DNA of 41,047 bases from Streptococcus parasanguinis (GTDB taxonomy: Bacteria > Bacillota > Bacilli > Lactobacillales > Streptococcaceae). The notes under the pieces are model-generated. The model had not been told where the DNA came from, did no database searches, and worked only from the letters and a program-made list of their open reading frames with translations. The DNA lies in NCBI GenBank assembly GCA_018377375.1, contig JAGZZN010000009.1:1-41047 (forward strand), read 5' to 3'. The translations under genes and the position numbers were made by a program. Positions 1-8,367 of this stretch are shown piece by piece (within the stretch, counting starts at the first letter, position 1; the number at the start of each line of letters is the position of its first letter).

Positions 1-1
1 C

Positions 2-20
2 GCTGATTTCATCAGCTTTT
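2..20 (+). terminator. Short hairpin with U-tract at window start
   Basis: A 6-bp stem (GCTGAT / ATCAGC) with a ttc loop is followed by TTTT. It probably terminates a gene lying before the window. The stem is short, so this is tentative. Confidence 0.45.
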
Positions 21-44
21 ACAGCCCTACTCAACTGTGCGGAG

Positions 45-92
45 GTGGGACGACGAAATCGAATTCTAACGAATGACCGATTTCTGTCCCAC
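45..92 (-). repeat. Structured intergenic repeat, copy A
   Basis: Imperfect palindrome bounded by GTGGGAC and GTCCCAC, with an inner stem GAAATCG / CGATTTC and an innermost ATTC / GAAT pair. A related element lies at 12033-12078 in the opposite orientation, sharing the GAAATCG arms and the following TCACC/CCCACC edge. Short ORFs reading through it look spurious. I infer a dispersed, non-coding structured repeat; copy number in the genome is unknown. Confidence 0.6.
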
Positions 93-153
93 TCTCTTTA
101 CTATTTCAGAGCTCGTTTACTTCTTTTAAGGAATTTCTTGGAGGGAACAAAAG

Positions 154-199
154 AAAAACAGAGATGGAAGAAATTATTTTTCTTCCATCTCTGTTTTTT
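154..199. terminator. Bidirectional terminator
   Basis: A long perfect stem (about 19 bp, core CAGAGATGGAAG / CTTCCATCTCTG) with a short AT loop has an A-run on the left and a T-run on the right, so it can act in both directions. On the minus strand it overlaps the last codons of the small ORF at 174-353. Confidence 0.85.
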
Positions 200-353
200 G
201 TCCTTGAATTGCTTTTTTGAGCCACCAAAGTGAGCCGACTAGGATCAGGGCAGCAAGCCAAAAAATCCAAGCCTCAATAGTGGTTAGAAAAAAGTAGAGA
301 GCAATAGCATCGACCAATAAAAGTGGGATGAGAATCTGTTTTCTTATTTTCAT
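174..353 (-). CDS. Small two-helix membrane protein, unrecognised
   Basis: 59 codons on the minus strand, starting MKIRKQILIPLL and ending TEMEEK. I see a basic N-terminus, then two hydrophobic stretches (about residues 7-23 and 27-45) separated by a short TTIEAW turn, then a charged tail, as in a small membrane protein with both ends inside. Its stop codon lies inside the terminator stem, as expected for a genuine gene end. ATG 353 is the first start after an in-frame stop. A -10 (TACAAT, 360-365) sits so close that the mRNA would have almost no leader, and no Shine-Dalgarno is visible. I do not recognise the family and give no function. Codon use is ordinary for the window. The main doubt is whether an ORF this short is translated. 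Confidence 0.6.
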   Translation of the reverse strand: MKIRKQILIPLLLVDAIALYFFLTTIEAWIFWLAALILVGSLWWLKKAIQGQKTEMEEK

Positions 354-359
354 AAGAAT

Positions 360-387
360 ATTGTATCATAAATCCTATAGGAAACAA
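360..387 (-). promoter_or_regulatory. Promoter of the small membrane ORF
   Basis: On the minus strand, -35 TTGTTT (382-387), 16-bp spacer and -10 TACAAT (360-365); an overlapping TATGAT lies at 365-370. Transcription would begin at or within a few bases of ATG 353. Confidence 0.5.
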
Positions 388-485
388 GTGAAATCAAGCC
401 TTTCTAGGTATTTTGTAGGATCCGAAAAGGTCAGATAGGATTAGTTAGTGAATTTTCTTTCAGGAGTGCATCTTGGCCCCATTTG

Positions 486-494
486 TGGTATAAT
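486..494 (+). promoter_or_regulatory. Extended -10 promoter of rsmH
   Basis: TGGTATAAT is a perfect extended -10 with no good -35 at the usual distance. The -10 ends 9 nt before the ATG at 504, so the predicted transcript starts at about 501-504. Confidence 0.7.
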
Positions 495-503
495 AGTAAA
501 GAT

Positions 504-1454
504 ATGAGTAAAGAATTTCATCATGTAACGGTTTTGCTTCATGAAACGATCGATATGCTGGATGTTAAGCCAGATGGGATCTATGTAGACGCCACATTGG
601 GTGGAGCAGGCCACAGCGAATATTTGTTAACAAAATTAAATGAATCAGGCCATCTCTATGCCTTTGACCAAGATCAGCATGCGATTGAGAATGCTAAGAT
701 TCGTTTAGCTCCATTCATCGAGAAAGGCATGGTGACCTTTATTAAGGGAAACTTCCGTCAGTTGAAGGAACGCCTAAATGAATTGGGAGTGACTGAAATC
801 GATGGAATTTGTTACGATTTAGGAGTATCCAGCCCTCAATTGGATGAACGGGAACGCGGCTTTTCGTATAAGAAAGATGCACCTTTGGACATGCGCATGA
901 ACCAAGAGGCTTCCTTGACAGCTTATGAAGTTGTGAATTCCTATGATTATCATGATTTAGTCCGAATCTTTTTCAAGTATGGAGAGGATAAATTTTCAAA
1001 GCAAATTGCTCGGAAAATTGAGCAGGCACGGGCTATTAAACCAATTGAAACGACAACGGAATTAGCAGAGATCATTAAATCAGCTAAACCAGCTAAGGAA
1101 CTCAAGAAAAAGGGCCATCCTGCTAAACAGATTTTTCAAGCTATTCGTATCGAAGTCAATGATGAGTTGGGAGCAGCCGATGAATCGATTCAACAAGCTA
1201 TGGATTTGCTTGCCATCGGAGGCCGCATTTCAGTGATTACCTTTCATTCGCTAGAAGATCGCTTGACCAAGCAACTCTTTAAAGAAGCTTCAACTGTTGA
1301 AGTACCCAAAGGACTTCCCTTTATTCCAGATGAGTTGAAACCCAAAATAGAATTGGTCAACCGCAAGCCAATCCTACCTAGTCAAGAAGAGCTTGAGGAA
1401 AACAATCGGTCCCATTCTGCTAAGTTGCGGGTAGCTCAAAAAATACACAAATAA
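504..1454 (+). CDS. rsmH: 16S rRNA (cytosine-1402-N4)-methyltransferase RsmH
   Basis: 316 residues, the normal streptococcal length. RsmH (MraW) uses SAM to methylate N4 of C1402 in the 16S decoding centre. The SAM-binding loop DATLGGAGHS is near residue 35, YDLGVSSPQLD near 110, and the C-terminal SVITFHSLEDR and NNRSHSAKLR motifs are present. I chose ATG 504 (MSKEFHHVTVLLHE), which matches relatives. The longer TTG start at 483 would run through the TATAAT -10 box. There is no clear Shine-Dalgarno and almost no room for one, so this mRNA may be leaderless. It is first in the rsmH-ftsL-pbpX-mraY cluster, with ftsL starting 11 nt downstream. Confidence 0.96.
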   Translation: MSKEFHHVTVLLHETIDMLDVKPDGIYVDATLGGAGHSEYLLTKLNESGHLYAFDQDQHAIENAKIRLAPFIEKGMVTFIKGNFRQLKERLNELGVTEIDGICYDLGVSSPQLDERERGFSYKKDAPLDMRMNQEASLTAYEVVNSYDYHDLVRIFFKYGEDKFSKQIARKIEQARAIKPIETTTELAEIIKSAKPAKELKKKGHPAKQIFQAIRIEVNDELGAADESIQQAMDLLAIGGRISVITFHSLEDRLTKQLFKEASTVEVPKGLPFIPDELKPKIELVNRKPILPSQEELEENNRSHSAKLRVAQKIHK

Positions 1455-1465
1455 GAGGAATGAAT

Positions 1466-1801
1466 ATGCCAGCAAAAGAAGAGAGAACAAGAGCACAGAT
1501 CTTACAAGATCACTTTCGACGTTTCTCCAGAGTAGAAAAGGCTTTTTACGGCTCGATCGTTTTAACGGGTGTGATTTTAGCCATCAGCATTGTCTTTATG
1601 CAAACACGGATTTTGCAAGTTCAGAATCAATTGACAGATTTAAATACAGAACTGGAAACAAAGAAAACAGAATTGGCAGATGTTCGTCAAGAGGTCAATG
1701 AATTGACGCGCTATGATCGGTTGTCGAAACTTGCCAGTTCGCAAGGAATGAAGTTACAAAAAGAAAATCGAAAAACAGTGAGTGCAAGTAGTGATGAATA
1801 A
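1466..1801 (+). CDS. ftsL: Cell division protein FtsL
   Basis: 111 residues. FtsL is a bitopic septal protein that works with DivIC and DivIB to activate septal wall synthesis. The sequence shows a basic cytoplasmic N-terminus with the FSRVEKAFYGS motif, one membrane helix (about residues 34-52) and an extracellular leucine/glutamate-rich coiled coil with heptads (about 55-95). An earlier ATG at 1460 abuts AGAGGA with no spacing, whereas ATG 1466 has correct spacing from it, so I start there. The end overlaps pbpX by 8 nt, suggesting coupled translation. Confidence 0.9.
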   Translation: MPAKEERTRAQILQDHFRRFSRVEKAFYGSIVLTGVILAISIVFMQTRILQVQNQLTDLNTELETKKTELADVRQEVNELTRYDRLSKLASSQGMKLQKENRKTVSASSDE

Positions 1802-4073
1802 ATTTAAAAAGTTTTTGATTCGGTATTCGGTGAAAAAACGCCGTTTACCGGCTCAAAATCGAAAACAAGTTGGGAAAAACCTCAGTGTACTGGCGATTTT
1901 CCTCTTTTTTCTCTTCCTGTTAAATTTTGCTCTGATTATAGGCACCGATAAGAAATTTGGTGTCACCTTATCGGACCAGGCCAAAAAGGTGCATGAAGAA
2001 ACCGTCATTGTTCCTGCAAAACGTGGAACGATCTACGACCGAAATGGAGCAGTAATTGCTGAAGATGCGACGACCTATAATGTTTATGCGGTTATTGATA
2101 AAAAGTACAAATCAGCAACTGGGAAAATCCTCTATGTAGAAGAGAGCCAATTTAAAAAAGTAGCAGAAATCTTTAAGCAGTACTTAGGGATGGATGAGGA
2201 TTACGTCATTCAACAGTTGTCGCAAAAGAAATTGAAACAAGTTTCTTTTGGATCGAACGGAAACGGCATTACTTATAGTAATATGACGGCTATCCGTGAG
2301 GCTATGGAAGCGGCGAAGATTAAAGGGGTTTCCTTTACAACTAGTCCAAATCGGAGCTATAAAAATGGAGTTTTTGCCTCTCAATTTATAGGTCAGGCCT
2401 CTCTTCAAGAAGATAAAGAGGGAAATAAAACCTTGAAGGGGCAATCAGGAATGGAGAAATCCCTCGATCGTATTCTCGCTGGTCAAAATGGAGTCATCAC
2501 CTATGACAAAGACCGAAACGGCAATATCGTTCCTGGTTCAGATAAGGTTTCTGTCAAAACAGAAGATGGAAAAGATGTTTATACGACCATCTCAGCAGAA
2601 TTGCAGACCTACCTCGAGACACGTATGGATGTTTTCCAAGAAAAGGTAAAAGGAAAGTATGTTAGTGCGACTCTTGTGAGTGCAAAAACTGGAGAAATCC
2701 TGGCGACAACGCAACGTCCAACCTATAATGCGGATACCAAACAAGGGTTGGATCTGAAAAACTTGAAAACCTGGAAGACCATCCTTTATCAAGATCAATA
2801 TGAACCTGGTTCAACCATGAAGGTCATGATATTAGCTTCGGCGATTGATCATGGGACCTTCCCAGCCTATAATGAGGTATACTACAGTAACGAACTACAG
2901 GTAAAAGATGCGACCATTCGTGACTGGGATGTCAATATGGGACTGACTGAAGGTCGCTATATGAATATCGCACAGGGCTTTGCTCACTCAAGTAACGTGG
3001 GGATGACCCGTTTGGAGCAAAAGATGGGAAATGCTGTCTGGATGGACTACCTAACCCGCTTTAAATTCGGTCTTCCGACCCGTTTTGGAATGGGAAATGA
3101 AGCTTATGGAGGTCTTCCAGGGGATTATGTCAGTCAAGCCATGTCTTCTTTTGGTCAGGGGATTTCGGTGACCCAAACGCAGATGTTGCGTGCATTTTCT
3201 GCCATTGCAAATGATGGGGAAATGTTGGAGCCGAAGTTTATTAGTGCTATTTACGATAAAAAATCAGACACAGCCCGCAAATCAAAAAAAGAAGTTGTTG
3301 GAAAACCAGTTTCAGGATCAGCTGCGCAACAGACACGGAACTATATGATCACCGTCGGAACAGATCCAGAGTATGGAAGCTTGTACAGTGATGGACCCAT
3401 CATTCAGGTACCCGGTCAAAACGTTGCGGTGAAATCAGGGACTGGCCAAATGGCGACAGATCAAGGATACTTGCAAGGAGAAAATGATTATATCAACTCG
3501 GTTGTAGCCATGACACCTGCAGAAGATCCTGAATTCATCATGTATGTGACGGTCCAACAACCAGAAGTGAAATTCTCAAACACCAGCTTTGGAGAACTGG
3601 TCAATCCTATTTTGGAAGATGCAGTTGCTTTGAAGGATGAATTGAATCTAGTAACGGAAACCAAGGCCTTGGATGGGGTCACCAAAGAGGCCACCTATAA
3701 GATGCCGTCGGCAGAATCCTTGTCGAAAGAATTGAAGTTGAAGCAGACCATCAGCCCAGGTGGCTTCGCAGATGAACTGCGGCGCAATCTGATCCAGCCT
3801 GTCGTCCTAGGTACTGGAAAAAATATTAAAAAGATGTCTGTTTCAGCAGGAACGAAATTAAAAGCAAATGAGCAAGTGTTATTGTTGACAGATGATTTGG
3901 ATTCAGTTCCGGATATGTACGGATGGACCAAGGAAAATGTTGATAAATTTGCAGAATGGACGGGCATTGAGATCACCTATAAAGGTAGTGGAAAGAAAGT
4001 AACCAAACAAAGTGTCAAAATGAACACCTCACTCAATAAAACTAAAAAGATTACGTTAACATTAGGAGACTAA
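1794..4073 (+). CDS. pbpX: Penicillin-binding protein 2x, septal transpeptidase
   Basis: 759 residues (pneumococcal PBP2x is about 750). It is a class B PBP that cross-links septal peptidoglycan with FtsW. There is a short cytoplasmic tail, one membrane helix (about 31-53), a dimerisation domain starting near VPAKRGTIYDRNG, the transpeptidase domain, and two C-terminal PASTA domains. Catalytic motifs are S340-T-M-K, S399-S-N and K547-S-G-T. The STMK threonine, often replaced by alanine in penicillin-resistant pneumococci, is intact. After KSGT comes GQ, where I recall AQ in pneumococcus. Start ATG 1794 overlaps ftsL. The final codons supply the AGGAG site for mraY. Confidence 0.96.
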   Translation: MNKFKKFLIRYSVKKRRLPAQNRKQVGKNLSVLAIFLFFLFLLNFALIIGTDKKFGVTLSDQAKKVHEETVIVPAKRGTIYDRNGAVIAEDATTYNVYAVIDKKYKSATGKILYVEESQFKKVAEIFKQYLGMDEDYVIQQLSQKKLKQVSFGSNGNGITYSNMTAIREAMEAAKIKGVSFTTSPNRSYKNGVFASQFIGQASLQEDKEGNKTLKGQSGMEKSLDRILAGQNGVITYDKDRNGNIVPGSDKVSVKTEDGKDVYTTISAELQTYLETRMDVFQEKVKGKYVSATLVSAKTGEILATTQRPTYNADTKQGLDLKNLKTWKTILYQDQYEPGSTMKVMILASAIDHGTFPAYNEVYYSNELQVKDATIRDWDVNMGLTEGRYMNIAQGFAHSSNVGMTRLEQKMGNAVWMDYLTRFKFGLPTRFGMGNEAYGGLPGDYVSQAMSSFGQGISVTQTQMLRAFSAIANDGEMLEPKFISAIYDKKSDTARKSKKEVVGKPVSGSAAQQTRNYMITVGTDPEYGSLYSDGPIIQVPGQNVAVKSGTGQMATDQGYLQGENDYINSVVAMTPAEDPEFIMYVTVQQPEVKFSNTSFGELVNPILEDAVALKDELNLVTETKALDGVTKEATYKMPSAESLSKELKLKQTISPGGFADELRRNLIQPVVLGTGKNIKKMSVSAGTKLKANEQVLLLTDDLDSVPDMYGWTKENVDKFAEWTGIEITYKGSGKKVTKQSVKMNTSLNKTKKITLTLGD

Positions 4074-4074
4074 G

Positions 4075-5067
4075 ATGTATATTGCTACGATCCTTGTATC
4101 GTTTCTATTAACAGTGGCTGCTATTCCAGCCTTTATTCGATTTTACCATCGTGCTCATATTTCTGGGCAACAAATGCATGAAGATGTGAAACAACACAAA
4201 GCGAAAGCTGGCACTCCGACAATGGGTGGAGTTGTATTTCTCATTACAGCCGTTCTAGTTAGTTTTGTCGTTACCGTATTGACTGGAAATTTCACGCGCC
4301 CTGTTCAACTGATTCTATTTATCTTGATTCTTTATGGAATTGTTGGATTTTTGGATGACTTTTTAAAAGTTTTTCGTAAGATTAATGAAGGTCTTAACCC
4401 AAAACAAAAATTGGCCCTTCAACTTGTTGGTGGAATCATCTTCTATATTTTTTCTGAACGCCACGGTGCAGGAAGCCTTTTAAATGTCTTTGGTTACGAT
4501 CTTTACTTGGGCCATTTCTACATTCTCTTTGCTTTATTTTGGTTGGTTGGTTTTTCAAACGCGGTCAATTTGACAGATGGGATTGATGGATTAGCCAGCA
4601 TCTCCGTTGCTATTAGCCTGAGTGCCTATTCCTTTATTGCCTATATGCAAGGAAAATGGGACATTCTCTTTGTCACCTTGAGTATGATTGGGGCCTTGCT
4701 AGGATTCTTTGTCTTCAACCACAAGCCGGCTAAAATCTTTATGGGAGATGTCGGTAGTCTAGCTCTTGGAGGGATGCTTGCAGCCTTGTCAATGGCTTTG
4801 CATGTCGAGTGGACACTGCTCTTGATTGGTCTGGTTTATGTCATTGAAACAGGTTCAGTGATGCTACAAGTGACCTATTTCAAATGGACCAAGAAACGGT
4901 ACGGGGAAGGACGTCGGATTTTCCGAATGACTCCTTTCCACCATCATTTAGAACTGGGTGGCCTTTCTGGCAATGGGCAAAACTGGTCAGAATGGAAAGT
5001 GGATGCCTTTATGTGGAGCATTGCCTTAGTGACAAGTGTCATCACTCTTGTTCTTCTCTACTTATAA
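4075..5067 (+). CDS. mraY: Phospho-N-acetylmuramoyl-pentapeptide transferase MraY
   Basis: 330 residues. It transfers phospho-MurNAc-pentapeptide from UDP to undecaprenyl phosphate, making lipid I. It is a polytopic membrane enzyme with about ten helices and the family signatures KAGTPTMGG (near 46-54), GFLDDFLK (near 95), NLTDGIDGLA with catalytic aspartates, FMGDVGSLALGG and the histidine motif MTPFHHHLELGG. ATG follows an AGGAG inside the end of pbpX with 1 nt between genes. A terminator closes the cluster. Confidence 0.96.
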   Translation: MYIATILVSFLLTVAAIPAFIRFYHRAHISGQQMHEDVKQHKAKAGTPTMGGVVFLITAVLVSFVVTVLTGNFTRPVQLILFILILYGIVGFLDDFLKVFRKINEGLNPKQKLALQLVGGIIFYIFSERHGAGSLLNVFGYDLYLGHFYILFALFWLVGFSNAVNLTDGIDGLASISVAISLSAYSFIAYMQGKWDILFVTLSMIGALLGFFVFNHKPAKIFMGDVGSLALGGMLAALSMALHVEWTLLLIGLVYVIETGSVMLQVTYFKWTKKRYGEGRRIFRMTPFHHHLELGGLSGNGQNWSEWKVDAFMWSIALVTSVITLVLLYL

Positions 5068-5072
5068 AAAAG

Positions 5073-5098
5073 ACGGTGGGCTTGCCCATCGTTTTTTT
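5073..5098 (+). terminator. Terminator after mraY
   Basis: Stem ACGGTGGGC / GCCCATCGT (one G-T pair) with a 2-nt loop, then seven T. It ends the division cluster. Confidence 0.85.
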
Positions 5099-5165
5099 GC
5101 TGACTCAGAGAGACTTTGTTGGTTAGGAAAAATGACTCATAAGAGAGGCACGAAGTCAGCTTTTC

Positions 5166-5174
5166 TGATATAAT
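5166..5174 (+). promoter_or_regulatory. Extended -10 promoter of the DEAD-box gene
   Basis: TGATATAAT, an extended -10, lies 28 nt before the chosen start. No convincing -35 is present. Confidence 0.6.
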
Positions 5175-5202
5175 AATAGAGATCATGAAAGGAACTGAGA
5201 AA

Positions 5203-6546
5203 ATGAAATTTACAGAGTTTAATTTTAAGCCTTATATTCAAGAGGCACTGAAAGAAATCAATTTTAGAGAAGCAACCGAAGTACAGGAAAAACTAATTCC
5301 GATTGTCCTAGCTGGAAATGATTTGGTAGGAGAGTCAAAGACTGGTTCTGGGAAAACTCATACGTTTCTCTTGCCGATTTTTCAAACGTTAAATGAAGAC
5401 AGTGAGCAAGTTGAAGCGGTCATCACGGCTCCTAGTCGGGAGTTGGCGACGCAAATTTACCAAGCTGCTCGTCAAATCGCTAGTCATTCTGACAAAGAGA
5501 TTCGGATTGTAAATTATGTTGGAGGAACGGATAAAAGCCGTCAGATTGAAAAACTTCAGGTCAAACAACCACATATCGTGATTGGAACTCCAGGCCGAAT
5601 TTATGACCTGGTTGCATCTGGTGATCTGGCTATTCATAAGGCCCATACTTTTGTGGTAGACGAGGCAGATATGACACTGGACATGGGATTCTTGTCTACC
5701 GTGGATAAGATTGCTTCAAGGCTTCCGCAACAACTGCAATTTTTAGTTTTTTCAGCCACCATTCCGCAAAAATTGCAGCCTTTCTTGAAAAAATATCTCT
5801 CAAACCCAGTCATGGAGCAAATTAAGACTAAGACGGTGATTTCAGATACCATCGATAATTGGCTGGTTTCGACCAAGGGTCGGGATAAAAATGAGCAAAT
5901 TTACCAATTGACCAAGACCTTGCAACCTTATTTGGCCATGATTTTCGTCAATACCAAAACGAGAGCAGATGATCTCCATGCCTATTTAGTGGCTCAGGGG
6001 TTAAAAGTGGCGAAGATTCACGGAGATATCCCACCACGTGAACGGAAACGGATCATGAATCAGGTGAAAAATCTTGATTTTGAGTATATTGTGGCCACCG
6101 ATTTGGCGGCTCGTGGAATTGATATCGAAGGGGTGAGTCATGTCATCAATGATGCTATTCCACAAGATCTTTCCTTCTTCGTTCACCGTGTAGGCCGGAC
6201 AGGACGCAATGGTCTACCGGGTGTCGCTATTACTCTTTATCAACCGAGTGATGATTCAGATATCCGTGAACTAGAAAAAATGGGCATTCGTTTCGTACCG
6301 AAAGTGTTGAAAAATGGGGTTATTGAAGATACTTATGATCGGGACAGACGAGCGAATCGTGAGAAAAAGCAAGAGAAACTCGACATCGAAATGATTGGTC
6401 TGGTGAAGAAGAAAAAGAAAAAAATCAAACCAGGCTACAAGAAAAAAATCAAATGGGCAGTTGATGAAAAGCGGAGAAAAGCTAAGCGAGCGGAAAATCG
6501 AGCGCGTGGTCGGGCAGAAAGAAAGGCCAAACGCCAAACTTTCTGA
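5203..6546 (+). CDS. cshB: DEAD-box RNA helicase, CshB type
   Basis: 447 residues. An ATP-dependent RNA helicase used in ribosome assembly or mRNA turnover, important in the cold in relatives. RecA domain 1 has the Q-motif region, Walker A ESKTGSGKT (about 44-52), PSRELA, TPGR, VDEAD and SAT. Domain 2 has ATDLAARGID and HRVGRTGR. The last ~80 residues are extremely basic (a KKKKKKIKPGYKKKIK stretch and an arginine/lysine tail), suiting RNA binding. ATG 5203 has AAAGGA about 10 nt upstream; the ATG at 5185 lacks a site. CshB rather than CshA is inferred from recalled similarity and length. Confidence 0.85.
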   Translation: MKFTEFNFKPYIQEALKEINFREATEVQEKLIPIVLAGNDLVGESKTGSGKTHTFLLPIFQTLNEDSEQVEAVITAPSRELATQIYQAARQIASHSDKEIRIVNYVGGTDKSRQIEKLQVKQPHIVIGTPGRIYDLVASGDLAIHKAHTFVVDEADMTLDMGFLSTVDKIASRLPQQLQFLVFSATIPQKLQPFLKKYLSNPVMEQIKTKTVISDTIDNWLVSTKGRDKNEQIYQLTKTLQPYLAMIFVNTKTRADDLHAYLVAQGLKVAKIHGDIPPRERKRIMNQVKNLDFEYIVATDLAARGIDIEGVSHVINDAIPQDLSFFVHRVGRTGRNGLPGVAITLYQPSDDSDIRELEKMGIRFVPKVLKNGVIEDTYDRDRRANREKKQEKLDIEMIGLVKKKKKKIKPGYKKKIKWAVDEKRRKAKRAENRARGRAERKAKRQTF

Positions 6547-6580
6547 TCCCTTGTTTCAAATGCTTAAAAGAAAACATAGA

Positions 6581-6607
6581 TTTTCTTTATGAACTCCATA
6601 AAGAAAA
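6581..6607 (+). other. Perfect 11-bp hairpin without U-tract
   Basis: TTTTCTTTATG / CATAAAGAAAA around a 5-nt loop, just after the helicase gene. With no U-tract it is not a simple terminator; it could stabilise the 3' end of the helicase mRNA. Confidence 0.5.
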
Positions 6608-6632
6608 ACTATTGGGAACTTGTCTAAAATTA

Positions 6633-6666
6633 TGATAGACTAAATTTGTATAGTCTATCATTTTTC
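6633..6666 (+). terminator. Terminator between helicase and ABC permease
   Basis: Perfect 10-bp stem TGATAGACTA / TAGTCTATCA with an 8-nt loop, followed by five T. Confidence 0.85.
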
Positions 6667-6680
6667 TATTTCTGTAGCAA

Positions 6681-6708
6681 TTTTTGGAATTCCGATAGTG
6701 AATATGAT
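6681..6708 (+). promoter_or_regulatory. Possible promoter of the ABC permease
   Basis: A -10-like TATGAT (6703-6708) with a weak TTTTTG at -35 and a 16-bp spacer, between the preceding terminator and the gene. Weak match. Confidence 0.35.
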
Positions 6709-6742
6709 AGAATGTTTATGTTCGAGAAAGGAAGTAACAAAA

Positions 6743-7543
6743 ATGTTTACAACTAATCTTTTAACAGCCAACTGGTATGCTGACTTTTTAAAACACGTTC
6801 CAGATAGCAAGCTGTTTAGTTTGAGAGCTGTATTGGATGCATTCCCGGCTGTCATAGGGAAACTGCCTGTGACGATCTTACTAGCTCTGGGAGGAGCATT
6901 TTTCGGGATTATTTTTGCCATGATTTTTGCTCTGGTCAAAATTAATCGTGTACGAATTCTTTACCCTATTCAAGCTGTTTTTGTCAGTTTCTTACGTGGG
7001 ACTCCTTTGTTGGTTCAGTTGATGTTGACTTATTATGGGATTCCTCTTATTTTAAAAGCGATCAATCAGTCTTATGGAACAGCTTTTAATATTAATGCCA
7101 TTCCAGCTGAGCTATTTGCAATTGTGGCGCTTGCTTTTAATGAGGCAGCTTATGCGAGTGAGACCATCCGGGCAGCCATTTTATCGGTGGATCCTGGTGA
7201 GGTTGAGGCAGCGCGGAGTCTTGGAATGACCAACCGCCAAGTTTATCGTCGGATTATTATTCCCAATGCAGCAGTCGTTGCAACCCCAACCTTGATCAAC
7301 TCTCTCATTGGCTTGACCAAGGGGACCTCGCTAGCCTTTAGTGCCAGTGTGGTTGAAATCTTTGCCCAAGCGCGGATTATTGGGGGGAGCGATTTGAAGT
7401 ACTTTGAACGCTTTATCACGGTATCGATTGTTTACTGGATTGTGAATATCCTCATTGAAATGCTAGGCCGTCACATTGAACGTCGACTGGATATTGAGAC
7501 TCCCGTAGCAATTGATTTACCAGATCAGGAGGTCCGGATCTAA
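6743..7543 (+). CDS. Polar amino-acid ABC transporter permease (cystine type likely)
   Basis: 266 residues, His/Glu/Gln/Arg-type ABC permease. A roughly 40-residue N-terminal part precedes the hydrophobic core. Family marks are FLRGTPLLVQL, the EAA loop EAAYASETIRAAILSVDPGEVEAARSLG (two overlapping motifs near residues 130-160) that docks the ATPase, and GLTKGTSLAF. ATG 6743 has AAGGAAG upstream; the upstream in-frame ATG lies over the promoter. It overlaps the ATPase gene by one base. No substrate-binding protein gene is adjacent, so the substrate cannot be read directly. Association with trxB and similarity to cystine transporters suggest cystine, which is inference. Confidence 0.9.
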   Translation: MFTTNLLTANWYADFLKHVPDSKLFSLRAVLDAFPAVIGKLPVTILLALGGAFFGIIFAMIFALVKINRVRILYPIQAVFVSFLRGTPLLVQLMLTYYGIPLILKAINQSYGTAFNINAIPAELFAIVALAFNEAAYASETIRAAILSVDPGEVEAARSLGMTNRQVYRRIIIPNAAVVATPTLINSLIGLTKGTSLAFSASVVEIFAQARIIGGSDLKYFERFITVSIVYWIVNILIEMLGRHIERRLDIETPVAIDLPDQEVRI

Positions 7544-8286
7544 TGATTTATATTTCAGAATTATCAAAGACATTTTCAGGTCAAAAGGTTTTAAATAATC
7601 TAAGTTTGGAAATTCAAAAAGGGGAAGTCGTGGCCTTAATCGGGTCTTCGGGAGCTGGTAAATCGACCTTCTTACGCAGTTTAAACTATTTGGAAGCACC
7701 AGATAGTGGTAGAATTAAGATTGATGATTTCGAAGTTGATTTTGAGCACATTAGCCAAGATCAAATCTTAACCTTGCGAAGAAAGTTGGCCATGGTGTTC
7801 CAACAGTTTAATTTGTTTGGTAGAAAAACAGCTCTTGAAAATGTGAAAGAAGGACTCGTTGTTGTAAAGGGCTTATCCGATCAAGAAGCAACGAAAATTG
7901 CACGAGAAGAACTGGCAAAAGTCGGTTTATCGGATCGTGAAAATCACTATCCGCGTCACCTTTCAGGCGGGCAAAAGCAACGCGTGGCTTTGGCCCGTGC
8001 CTTGGCCATGAAACCAGAGGTTCTTTTGTTGGATGAACCAACTTCAGCCTTGGATCCAGAATTGGTTGGAGAAGTTGAAAAATCCATTGCCAATGCGGCA
8101 AAATCGGGACAAACCATGGTACTGGTCAGCCATGATATGTCTTTTGTAGCGCAAGTGGCAGATAAGGTCTTATTCTTAGATAAGGGACGGATTATTGAAT
8201 CTGGAACACCAGAGGAAATCATGCAGCATCCAAAAGAAGAACGGACAAAAGAATTCTTTGCTAGTTACAAACGGACCTATGTTTGA
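7543..8286 (+). CDS. Polar amino-acid ABC transporter ATP-binding protein
   Basis: 247 residues. Nucleotide-binding subunit that powers the adjacent permease. Walker A GSSGAGKST (about 33-41), Q-loop VFQQFNLF, signature LSGGQKQRVALARAL, Walker B VLLLDEPTSALDP and the switch histidine in LVSHD are all present. Start ATG overlaps the permease stop (TAATG), so the two subunits are translationally coupled. The stop codon itself forms the TG of an extended -10 (TGATATAAT) for the next gene. Confidence 0.93.
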   Translation: MIYISELSKTFSGQKVLNNLSLEIQKGEVVALIGSSGAGKSTFLRSLNYLEAPDSGRIKIDDFEVDFEHISQDQILTLRRKLAMVFQQFNLFGRKTALENVKEGLVVVKGLSDQEATKIAREELAKVGLSDRENHYPRHLSGGQKQRVALARALAMKPEVLLLDEPTSALDPELVGEVEKSIANAAKSGQTMVLVSHDMSFVAQVADKVLFLDKGRIIESGTPEEIMQHPKEERTKEFFASYKRTYV

Positions 8287-8292
8287 TATAAT
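8265..8292 (+). promoter_or_regulatory. Promoter at the end of the ATPase gene
   Basis: -35-like TTACAA (8265-8270), 16-bp spacer and -10 TATAAT (8287-8292) with an extended TG formed by the stop codon. It would transcribe the following hairpin and the DUF4059 gene. Confidence 0.5.
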
Positions 8293-8307
8293 AGTGGAGA
8301 GGTAAGA

Positions 8308-8338
8308 CTCAGCTGGCGATGCTAGCTGGGTTTGTTTT
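8308..8338 (+). terminator. Hairpin/terminator between ATPase gene and DUF4059
   Basis: Stem CTCAGCTGGC / GCTAGCTGGG with two non-Watson-Crick positions, loop gat, then TTTGTTTT. It lies only about 16 nt after a good -10 box, so it may act as an attenuator for that promoter as well as a terminator for the ABC genes. Confidence 0.6.
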
Positions 8339-8367
8339 CTGAAAATGTAAAAATATTTGGAGTTGTG

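Noticed and set aside
45..233. Plus-strand 62-codon ORF
   Set aside because: It runs through the palindromic repeat and the terminator, has no ribosome-binding site, and overlaps the better minus-strand ORF.
483..503. Longer TTG start of rsmH
   Set aside because: It would translate through the TATAAT promoter box and adds residues absent in relatives.
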